This document shows, in pieces, positions 11,666-22,400 of a DNA stretch of 64,000 bases. Source of the stretch: Actinostola sp. cb2023 (taxonomy: Eukaryota > Cnidaria > Anthozoa > Actiniaria > Actinostolidae); contig JAUJYZ010001239.1 in assembly GCA_033675265.1 (NCBI GenBank), forward strand, positions 218,524-282,523. The letters run 5' to 3'. How positions within the stretch are numbered: the stretch's first letter is position 1; every line of letters starts with the position of its first letter. Position numbers and translations under genes: made by a program. The notes beneath the pieces were generated by a model. That model worked only from the letters and a program-made list of their open reading frames with translations, made no database searches and was not told the origin of the DNA.

Positions 11666-12090
11666 TATAACCCGCAAAGGTAATTGGGACTTTCTCCTTA
11701 TTCAGGTCTGCAGTAGACAGACTAGATAACCCTATTTGGTAAAAGAGACAGGTAACAGGTGCATTTTTTCAAACCCTATAACCCAGTATGAAAGTAAACG
11801 TTTGAATTCCCGAGCCCTTCTTGCAAAGACTTTTAGAGAATAACTGATAACCCAATGTCTTATGTTAATTTTTTTTGGGAAGACATGTAGAGTGACTGTT
11901 CATCATCTTAGGCTCAGATAAAAACAGCTGACTACAAGAACTGAGGTTAGAGTACAGGTAGTTAGCAGTACAGGTAGCCGTATTTGTACGTACGGGTAGA
12001 CTAGATACTTTGAGATACCTACTTATATCCTGGTAAAAGAAATAACGGTAGTGCAGGTAGTTAGCAGTACATTTACTGTAGCAATTTGTA
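11666..12090. repeat. Degenerate edge of the 73-bp satellite with foreign pieces
   Basis: Scattered unit fragments (11945-12010, 12040-12090). TTGGGACTTTCTCCTTATTC at about 11683 matches the MITE at 13044-13319. Confidence 0.6.
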
Positions 12091-12302
12091 CGGATAAATC
12101 ATCAAAAAGGTTAGTTTTGATTGATGCCTGGGCAAAATTAAATGCGTCACCAATTACCAAATAATTAAGCCCAAGAGCAAATGAATATCAAATATGTTTT
12201 TGTTTAAAGTTTTAATAACTTACATTTATTACTAGATATTGTTAGACTCTATGTCAGATCCCATGATGCCTTGCACGCACAAAGTATTTCATAAGCTAGA
12301 AT

Positions 12303-12698
12303 GGAAATTGGCCATTACAAAAAAGAGCGGGGGACTGGGACCAAGTCCGTAAAACTAATCCAATATTAAAGAAACTAGCAAAAGTGGGCATCATTTTCTG
12401 ACAGAGCAGATCAAACTTAGCTAATCTGGAAAGTTTGGTGAGCTTTGGCTTAATATTGACGATGCTAGAGGGCATCAAAGATGTGCATTTTCCCATACAA
12501 ACTCTTTATTATTTTACGTCTACCCAAACCATACATTCACTGTAAAATTTCAAAAGTTTATAATTCCGAATCACATCACACTTTGCACATATGATAATTC
12601 CAACATGTTGTTTCATGTCATAAACTTAATTTCGTAATTACATTAATTCTAATAAACTCATTCCCAGTCCCCTGCTCTTTTTTGTAATGGCCAAAATT
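12303..12698. mobile_element. MITE with GGCCATTACAAAAAAGAGC ends
   Basis: GGAAATTGGCCATTACAAAA at the left is inverted at the right end; GACTGGGA links it to the element at 7361-8118. The minus ORF inside is a shadow. Confidence 0.7.
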
Positions 12699-13043
12699 CA
12701 GATCAAAAGAAAATCTAAACGATCCGCCTTCTATTTGAACCATCATCCACCGGAGCAACACCGTGTTCTATTTCAAGTTTATATTATAATTATAGTTTTA
12801 CAGGTGCATGTAAAACATTGGAGCATGAGGCATTGTGGGCATGGACACAGGGTCTTCTAGAGATTCGGTGTATTTTTGCAATCATCATCAGGATTCATTC
12901 GACAATTGGAGTACAAAGCAAAAACATTCAAAACAACGTTAACAACCTAGTCTGTATTACAGGCGTTCCTTGTAGGGTACAAGGAGATTGTATGGGTTGA
13001 CCACATTTATATGTGTCAGTAAATAAAGAGACTGCAAATACAT
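12699..13043. other. Intergenic, nothing recognised
   Basis: No gene or repeat seen. Confidence 0.4.
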
Positions 13044-13319
13044 CTATTCCAAACATCGTTGTCCCCGCCGAAAGCAACAAGCAAGAAGCTGACGACCGCA
13101 AAGGGCATTGGGACTTTCTCCTTATTCATCTCTAGACATTTTGACAACATGCACTTTCAAAACGCCGAATAGTTCCAAATGATTGCTATCGGCAACGCTC
13201 GTAGGGATAACTTCTCAAGTACCACGGATAAATATATTAATTAGGAGATTTCCAAAGTCCTTTGCGGTCGTCAGCTTCTTGCTTGTTGCTTTTGGCCCGG
13301 ACAACGATATTTGGAATAG
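13044..13319. mobile_element. MITE with 80-bp inverted arms
   Basis: Left CTATTCCAAACATCGTTGTC and the AAGCTGACGACCGCAAAG segment recur inverted at 13258-13319. Confidence 0.75.
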
Positions 13320-13792
13320 GTGTATAACAATATGGTAGCAAAAGGAAAGAGAGATAGAGAATAGGAAAGAGCGAAGAATCTCATAGCACCCATCTAGAGT
13401 AAGCAAGCAAGGAGAAAAGGTAAACAAACGAGCTGAGAAAACGGGCATAAAAGCATGTAGAAATATTAAACTCTTGCGTCATATTCTCTGGACGAATACA
13501 TTCTATCACGAATTGTGCATAAATTAGTGGCACACTATCATAATAATAATGATCGTGCTTGTAATCTTAACGAATTAATACATTCTCCCAACACAACAAC
13601 AGCTGTATTACACTTAATTAGTGCGGAAGAACTGGTAATTCTTAGCTACTCAGCTCTTCCCGGGTCGATAGGGCCAACCTATAGGGAGAAAAACAAAAAT
13701 GGTTCAGATATGCTTCTGGAAGACCTATTTCAAAAAAAGGTCGTTAACAAGGCCAAGCCATGATATGGGACAGAGGAGTCATCGTCAAAGTG
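13320..13792. other. Intergenic, one unsupported ORF
   Basis: An 82-codon plus-strand ORF at 13515-13763 has no recognisable motif or splice context. I do not call it a gene. Confidence 0.4.
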
Positions 13793-14090
13793 GCGGGACC
13801 CTGTCACGTGACCATGTCAATAAAAAAATTAAGGAGGATGCCATAAATGTAAAGAGCATTCGAAAATAAACAATCCATAAGAGTTTTATTTCAAAATTAA
13901 AGCTGGGACAACTATTATGGCTTGCCAGTCAGTCACATAAACTTTGTTATTTCAAAATGCTCACTTTGCCTCAATTTTAAAGATCTGAATCTAAATCTTG
14001 CAGTGATTGCTTATTTTGACAGGCTCTTTTCATTCTCACTTTGCTACTGTTCAATTTGTAGATTGACATGGTCACGCGACAGGGTCCTGC
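13793..14090. mobile_element. MITE family F, complete copy
   Basis: GGGACCCTGTCACGTGACCA at the left is inverted at 14065-14090. A single end of the same family lies at 47003-47040. Confidence 0.7.
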
Positions 14091-15206
14091 AAAGGGCCTA
14101 TTGTTGAACAGATCAATTACAACAAAGCAAGAATGAGTCTTGAATATATCAACAACTCCATTCATATCTTCATGCATTGTCATTTTCATTTAAACCTTCA
14201 TTATTTTCTACAATTCCATCTCCTTCACCATCGTCATCACGGTTTCTATCTGGCCATCTCTATTTCTGTGTCTTTCTCAATCTTCAACTCCTTCTCCGCT
14301 TTCCATTCTCCAACTGCTGTCTGTCCATCTACCCATCTACCCCCATCTCCTTCTCTATCTTTCTCTATCTGCATCTTTCCAACTCCTTGTCCACTTTCTC
14401 TTCTCCATCTGCAATTTTATCTCCGTCTCTCCGTCTGTCCATCTGTACCTCTCCCCCTATCGATCGTGCTTTTGTCATCTTTATTTCCTACATCCTGCAT
14501 ATTTCAATCCCAATCACTATGACCTTTCTATCTTCACCTCTTTCTCCACTTTCCCTTCTCCATCTGCGTATTTACCTCCCTTCTGTTCATCTATACCTCT
14601 CCCCCTATCAATCATCCTGCATATTTCAATCTCCATCACTGTGACCTCTATATCTTCAACTCTTTCTCCACTTTCCCTTCTCCATCTGCGTATTTACCTC
14701 CCTCTGTTCATCTATACCTCTCCCCCTATCAATCATCCTGCATATTTCAATCTCCATCACTGTGACCTCTATATCTTCAACTCTTTCTCCACTTTCCCTT
14801 CTCCATCTGCGTATTTACCTCCCTCTGTTCATCTAAACCTCTCCCCCTATCAATCATCCTGCATATTTCAATCTCCATCACTGTGACCTCTATATCTTCA
14901 ACTCTTTCTCCACTTTCCCTTCTCCATCTGCGTATTTACCTCCGTCTGTTCATCTATACCTCTCCCCCTATCAATCATCCTGCATATTTCAATCTCCATC
15001 ACTGTGACCTCTATATCTTCAACTCTTTCTCCACTTTCCCTTCTCCATCTGCGTATTTACCTCCCTCTGTTCATCTATACCTCTCCCCCTATCAATCATC
15101 CTGCATATTTCAATCTCCATCACTGTGACCTCTATATCTTCAACTCTTTCTCCACTTTCCCTTCTCCATCTGCGTATTTACCTCCGTCTGTTCATCTATA
15201 CTTCTC

Positions 15207-15589
15207 AAACTCATTAATAATTCATTAGCTCAATAACCAATCAGCTCTCACGATTCGAGTCAGGTGGATGTATCTTGATACCGGAGGAAGAACTGATCAA
15301 GACACTGATCAAGACACTGAAATTATTGTATATTTACCATTATGTTACTTACCTTTAACTTAGTAGACTTACTACCTCTTACTTATCATGAAAAAAAATC
15401 TAGTGATAAATCATCAACCAGAGTTGAATCAGTGACCCCTCGCACATTACGCTCACTACTTATCCATTAGACTACCTGACTGCTTGTTCGATTTTGAAGC
15501 TCTTTTTAACAAACATAATACTTGCGAGGTGACTCATTAGGCAAGACACAAAAGCAATTATTATGTAATCATTCATTATTAATGAGTTT
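15207..15589. mobile_element. MITE inserted in the 121-bp array
   Basis: TIR AAACTCATTAATAAT at the left and its inverse at 15575-15589. The flanking CTC (15204-15206 and 15590-15592) is a 3-bp target duplication of array sequence. Confidence 0.75.
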
Positions 15590-15604
15590 CTCCCCCTATC
15601 AAAA

Positions 15605-15745
15605 ATCGTGCTTCGTATTTCATCATCTCCAAACACCTCGAAACAATAAAAGCACTATCCTCACGGCCTCGTGCTTTCATTAGTTTCTCGGTGTTTTGAA
15701 CCCCTGATAAAACACTCGCACTCGTTGTTGATATATTACATCTCC
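15605..15745. mobile_element. Short hairpin insertion in the 121-bp array
   Basis: CAAACACCTCGAAACAATAA with its inverse (TAGTTTCTCGGTGTTTTG) interrupts the array between two CTCCCCCTATCAA copies. Confidence 0.6.
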
Positions 15746-16270
15746 CCCTATCAATCATCCTGCATATTTCAATCTCCATCACTGTGACCTCTATATCTTC
15801 AACTCTTTCTCCACTTTCCCTTCTCCATCTGCGTATTTACCTCCCTCTGTTCATCTATACCTCTCCCCCTATCAATCATCCTGCATATTTCAATCTCCAT
15901 CACTGTGACCTCTATATCTTCAACTCTTTCTCCACTTTCCCTTCTCCATCTGCGTATTTACCTCCCTCTGTTCATCTATACATCTCCCCCTATCAATCAT
16001 CCTGCTTATTTCAATCTCCATCACTGTGACCTCTATATCTTCAACTCTTTCTCCACTTTCCCTTCTCCATCTGCGTATTTACCTCCCTCTGTTCATCTAT
16101 ACCTCTCCCCCTATCAATCATCCTGCATATTTCAATCTCCATCACTGTGACCTCTATATCTTCAACTCTTTCTCCACTTTCCCTTCTCCATCTGCGTATT
16201 TACCTCCCTCTGTTCATCTATACCTCTCCCCCTATCAATCATCCTTTTGCCATCATTATCTCCTGCATCT

Positions 16271-16463
16271 TCAACTATAACACCCTCTTTCAATACAATC
16301 TGACAATACGAACCTGTAATGTTGCTGAAGATTACTCATATCATAGGGATTTGCGCACGAACCCAGTACAGTCACTAAAGGCGTCACTCCAATCAAGTTC
16401 TTGGCCAGTAGTTTGACGGGAACATCACTAAATTGTTTAGTCACCTGACTAACGAGGGCATCC
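16271..16463 (-). CDS. PATL1: PATL1 exon 19 (C-terminus and stop)
   Basis: Acceptor TCTTTTAAAG|GGATG, completing the W codon begun in exon 18. Contains [18 protein letters not shown], aligned by eye to the end of vertebrate PATL1. Stop TGA at 16273-16271. Confidence 0.8.
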
Positions 16464-19400
16464 CTTTAAAAGAAACATAATATATTACAACTCTGACACT
16501 CAGCTGTCAACTCTCAAAATTACAAAACTTCTACAAGGAACGTTGTTTTAATTAAAAAAAACTTTATGTGCTAGAAAATGGTATCCGGTGAAGTTCTTTT
16601 ACAAGAGGTTGACAGTGGACCTTCAACACCCTTCCCCTGCCACACAGCCGCCATCCCTCCCCTCCCATCCGCTCCTCCCCTAGTAGCACTATAGAATTGA
16701 TATGTACATTTTGTAGCAAACACAATTCCACATAGAGAAGACATTGGAACTTGATTTTCTTGGACAGGAAAAAAAAAAATTAAACAAAACTTGAACCCAC
16801 TGTTGCATTAGCTATAATAATTGGAATCTGAGTGCAACCACAGCAACAGAAGCAAACGTTTCATCATTATCACCTACAACAATAACAATAACAACAACAA
16901 CAACAACAATCTGTGGGATGGGTAACCTTATTTTACGGGGCTGTGTTGGGTGATTTACCTTGTAGGGGACCTAGTGTTCTATTGTAAATTACCTGCCTTT
17001 TGGCAAATCATTAAATACATAAATAAATTGATCACATACCAGGATTGTTTAATTTCCTCATTCGTGTCTGTTTCCATTCTTGATGGTGTTGCTCTCTTTA
17101 GCAAACAGCATAGTACACTAATTCCAAACTGAAATAGAGTAAGGATTGCATGTGTGAGTATGATAAGAATAGTCACATCTATCCTGGGTGAGTTGGAATT
17201 CTGGCCCCAGTTGCACAAAAGGTGAAAAGCGCTTTCCACCGGAAAATATATTGGATAACTGCTATTGGATAACAGTTGGATAAGACTTATTATCATTCAC
17301 ATTATTTTCTCCGGAATTTTCATTGGTCGAGAGACGACTACGTCACTGCAGATAACTTCCTACAAATAAGTGTTTTCGTTCTCCTCGACAATGGCATCTC
17401 GATTTTTCCAGAGTTGTTGCTTTAGGCGAGAGAAAATAATGTGAATGATAAAACAATTATTGAACTCTGTCTTTGCAAAATATCGTGATTTTGTCAGTGG
17501 CTCGCAGATAATTATTTGCCTCTGCCTTCGGCATCAGCAAATAATTATTCTGCTCGCCACCGACAAATCACAATATTTTGCTCAACCTCATACAATAATT
17601 GCTAATTATTCACCTTTTGTGCCACTGGGGCCTGAGTTCAAGTTCAAGTTCATTCACACACATATTTAAATAAATACCAAAATTACAATAAAAAAATAGG
17701 TAAATGTGTATAATTTATTGATAATATAATTGATTAATAATTATTGAATTATTTCAATTATTGAAAATCGAAAATTTTCAAAGCTTAAACTTTGAGACAA
17801 ATATTACTTAGAAATACGAAATATCTATAGGAAGCTGGAGACAACTTTAATTTGCTGTATTTAGGTTGAATGTTAACCGAATTTCTGGCGTTTCAATCGT
17901 TGAGCACACCATAGGAAGCCCACATTTCAATGATCGTTTTTACCTACTTCTAGATTTCTGTTTGTAACAGAATTCAGACCATAGATAGCTCTAGAGATGT
18001 AATATACTTGAGTGAAGAAATAGTTTCAGATTTTCACAAATTGAGTGGGAAAATCGACATTGAATGTCATCCTTTTGGCGGGTTACCTGTGGTGTCGCGC
18101 ATACCACAGGAAGCCCAAATTCCGAAGACAGAATCATAACACCAAGACATATTGTCATTTACACCCTGAGCATCCCATAATGTATCAGTAGCCAAAACAA
18201 TAGAATCCAAAATGGCCACCGCATCGATAAAAAGGTCTATTACTTCAATATTTCAATGTTTGCTAACTTTGGTGTGCTCTTTTCAATTATTATATTTTTG
18301 TTGGATTAAAATTTAAAATGTCACGCAACATCTGCAAACTCCCCATTGACGTCAAGGAAAGACTGGTACTCACCTGATTGGCTAATACAAACGATAGCGG
18401 CGATGCAGGTTCGTTATTACCATATACAATGTGCCTGAGAGACAGTAGGACAGTCTCTATTGAAGTCATCTCAATCACACGAGACAAAGGACCAATTAGT
18501 AGGGGGAGAACCTGGTGAAGAACAAGGTAACATCTTACTGGAAATACTCCTCTCTACCCTTTCCAAGAAAATACCAAACAGTTGGAGCTTTTCTTGATAT
18601 AATATTTCAAACACAAGAATGAGTTATTTCTCCGGATTGCAAAACACAGAGAAGTGAGTTGAAAGAACATACGGTGGCCCATAAGGGTCAAACACAAATC
18701 AAAATATAAAAGCACAAATAAATATTCTGAAGCACAAATAAATATTCTGATGCACAATTATTTCTTCTTGAAACACATAATAGTATTCTGAAACACAAAT
18801 AAATATTCTGATGCACAATTATTTCTTCTTGAAACACATATAAATATTCTGATGCACAAATAAATATTCTGATGCACAAATAAATGTTCTCGAAGCACGC
18901 CCCAGAAAAAAAGACTGGACTCTAGCTAGCCTTCTCAACCGAGGAAGACTAAGTGCTTGTTAGACAGCGAGTTGTATATTGGAGGATTACTTTCATCTGG
19001 GATATGAAAACAAAGTGATTATCAAGTTTTTATATAAACAACATGGCATTGTTCATAGTTTATCAACTCTGAAACGAAGGCTTCGCGACTATGGATTTTT
19101 GGATTTTTCCCCTTCTTGAACTTGAAATGACCAACCCTGTCGCTTTTTTTCTTGGCCATGAAAGCGCTGAACGTTTGAGGAGCTCCGGATGATGAGACGC
19201 CATTACTGCTTTGACTAGACGAACTGGTTTCCTGGCCCCGGTTCTTGAAAGGCCGATTAACTTTAGGATTAGTGCTAACCCAGGGTTAACTCAGCTAACC
19301 CAGGATTAGCTAATCCTCGGTTAAATACATTGTGTTGTAGCTGTTCCTGAAAGCACGATTTAACCTTATTTAACCCTGGATTAACTAATCCAAGATTAAC

Positions 19401-22400
19401 CTAGATAAACGTGGATTAAACTGGTTAAACCAGTTTTTACACGTGATAATTTCAAATTTGCTCGCGCACACGTGCTGTTTTTACGGGCACAGGAAACCCA
19501 AGCTCAGCATTTGTGGTGTATATTTTGAATATTTTGAATTTTTTTTATAGGTTAATTTGCTTGCATAAACATACATTTGGTGTACTTGTTCCCTTTTTGG
19601 GGTTTTAACGTCCATACGACATGAAATTTGGAGTATTTTTATAATTTTTTGATCCTTGAACTGGCGAACAAACGTCAAAATCGACGCCCCAAAAAACACT
19701 CAAATAAATTCCAAATTGTCAAGAAAACCACTCAGAAAGCTTCAATAACTATCACTCTTTTAATTTTGAATACGTTTTTAGAAGTTTTCCCATGAAAATA
19801 TCTCAAACGGAATGGATATTCGAACTCGCAAAAAATTGTTTTCTTGAGCCGCCATTTTGTTTTGGTTTCGTCAACTTTAATCGGGGATTAAGACTTTAAA
19901 CCTCCTCGCTAGGTGGATTAAATTTAACCCTCCTAGGCGGCCGGTTTAATCCTTAGTTAGCGCTAATCGGCCTTTGAGGAATAGAAACTAACCGAGGGTT
20001 AAAGTTAACCCTAGATTTAATCCTGGATTAGCGCTAATCGGGCTTTCAGGAACCGGGCCCAGAATGTCAACCGTGCGAGACAGCATGGTTAGCACTTAGT
20101 CTTCCTCGGTTGAGAAGGCTAGCTAGAGTCCAGTCTTTTTTTCTGGGGCGTGCTTCGAGAACATTATTTTATTTGTGCATCAGAATATTTATTTGTGCAT
20201 CAGAATATTTATATGTGTTTCAAGAAGAAATAATTGTGCATCAGAATATTTATTTGTGTTTCAGAATACTATTATGTGTTTCAAGAAGAAATAATTGTGC
20301 ATCAGAATATTTATTTGTGCTTCAGAATATTTATTTGTGCTTCAGAATATTATTATGTGCTTCGAAAACATTTATTTGTGCTTCAGAATATTTATTTGTG
20401 CTTTTATATTTTGATTTGTGTTTGACCCTTATGGGCCACCGTAAGAACAAGACACAGAAGTTTTATTTTTACCATCTTCGAGGTGTTTGGATATTGGATG
20501 AAACACTCTCGTGTTTGATATAGATTCTCAAACCATTAATAATTATTGGAAAATTTCACCAACAGTTCACCAAATTTCATGGTAGTGCTTCACTTTGATT
20601 TGTCCTCATGGATTGATGAGTTAGAAAGCAATCAATCTGAGGGGAGCAAGGGTGGCCGAGTGGTGAGAGCACTTGCCTCTCACCGCTGTGGTGCCTGGTT
20701 TATTTCCTGGACCGGTGCTTCATGTGAGTTGAGTTTGTCAGTTCATTATCTCCCTTGTTTGGAGGGTTTTTCTCCGGGTATTCCGGCTTTCCTCCCTCAA
20801 TGAAAACGAACTAGTGAGATGAGTGTTGGGTGTATAGAATATAGAATGTAGTAAGAAGTGAGTTTGAGAGTACAATGTAGTGTCCCTACTAGTGAGATGA
20901 GTGTTGGGTGTATAGAATATAGAATGGAGTAAGAAGTGAGTGCGAGAGTCATGTCCCCACTAGTGAGATGAATGTTGGGTGTATAGAATATAGAATGGAG
21001 TAAGAAGTGAGTGCGAGAGTCATGTCCTCACTAGTGAGATGAGTGTTGGGTGTATAGAATATAGAATGGAGTAAGAAGTGAGTGCGAGAGTCGTGTCCCC
21101 ACTAGTGAGATGAGTGTTGGGTGTATAGAATATAGAATGGAGTAAGAAGTGAGTGCGAGAGTCATGTCCCCACTAGTGAGATGAATGTTGGGTGTATAGA
21201 ATATAGAATGTAGTAAGAAGTGAGTTTGAGAGTAGTGTCCCTACTAGTGAGATGAGTGTTGGGTGTATAGAATATAGAATGGAGTAAGAAGTGAGTGCGA
21301 GAGTCATGTCCCCACTAGTGAGATGAATGTTGGGTGTATAGAATATAGAATGTAGTAAGAAGTGAAGTGAGTTTGAGAGTAGTGTCCCTACTAGTGAGAT
21401 GAGTGTTGGGTGTATAGAATATAGAATGGAGTAAGAAGTGAGTGCGAGAGTCATGTCCCCACTAGTGAGATGAGTGTTGGGTGTATAGAATATAGAATGG
21501 AGTAAGAAGTGAGTGTGAGAGTCATGTCCCCACTAGTGAGATGAATGTTGGGTGTATAGAATATAGAATGGAGTAAGAAGTGAGTGCGAGAGTCATGTCC
21601 CCACTAGTGAGATGAGTGTTGGGTGTATAGAATATAGAATGGAGTAAGAAGTGAGTGCGAGAGTCATGTCCCCACTAGTGAGATGAGTGTTGGGTGTATA
21701 GAATATAGAATGGAGTAAGAAGTGAGTGCGAGAGTCATGCCCCCACTAGTGAGATGAGTGTTGGGTGTATAGAATATAGAATGTAGTAAGAAGTGAGTTT
21801 GAGAGTAGTGTCCCTACTAGTGAGATGAGTGTTGGGTGTATAGAATATAGAATGGAGTAAGAAGTGAGTGCGAGAGTCATGTCCCCACTAGTGAGATGAA
21901 TGTTGGGTGTATAGAATATAGAATGGAGTAAGAAGTGAGTATGAGAGTCGTGTCCCCACTAGTGAGATGAATGTTGGGTGTATAGAATATAGAATGTAGT
22001 AAGAAGTGAGTTTGAGAGTAGTGTCCCTACTAGTGATGAGATGAGTGTTGGGTGTATAGAATATAGAATGTAGTAAGAAGTGAGTTTGAGAGTAGTGTCC
22101 CTACTAGTGAGATGAATGTTGGGTGTATAGAATATAGAATGGAGTAAGAAGTGAGTTTGAGAGTCGTGTCCCCACTAGTGAGATGAGTGTTGGGTGTATA
22201 GAATATAGAATGTAGTAAGAAGTGAGTTTGAGAGTCGTGTCCCCACTAGTGAGATGAGTGTTGGGTGTATAGAATATAGAATGGAGTAAGAAGTGAGTGC
22301 GAGAGTCATGTCCCCACTAGTGAGATGAGTGTTGGGTGTATAGAATATTAGAATGTAGTAAGAAGTGAGTTTGAGAGTAGTGTCTCTACTAGTGAGATGA

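Larger units (their letters stand above)
14480..16245. repeat. 121-bp minisatellite in the PATL1 3' UTR / flank
   Basis: CT-rich on the plus strand, GA-rich in the gene sense. Two blocks (14480-15203 and 15746-16245) are split by two insertions. A degenerate CT-rich lead-in starts near 14180. Its gene-proximal unit shares AGTTGAAGAT and GATGATTGATAGGGG with the sequence across the PATL1 stop codon. The 121-bp phase makes repeated ORFs on the plus strand that are artefacts. Confidence 0.95.

Noticed and set aside
14133..16416. Series of overlapping plus-strand ORFs rich in Ser/Pro/Leu
   Set aside because: They repeat every 121 bp with the minisatellite and lie antisense to the PATL1 3' end.
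20110..20523. 137-codon ORF rich in Cys/Ile/Tyr
   Set aside because: It translates the tandem units inside the right TIR of the 18670-20443 element, mirrored by minus ORFs in the left TIR.
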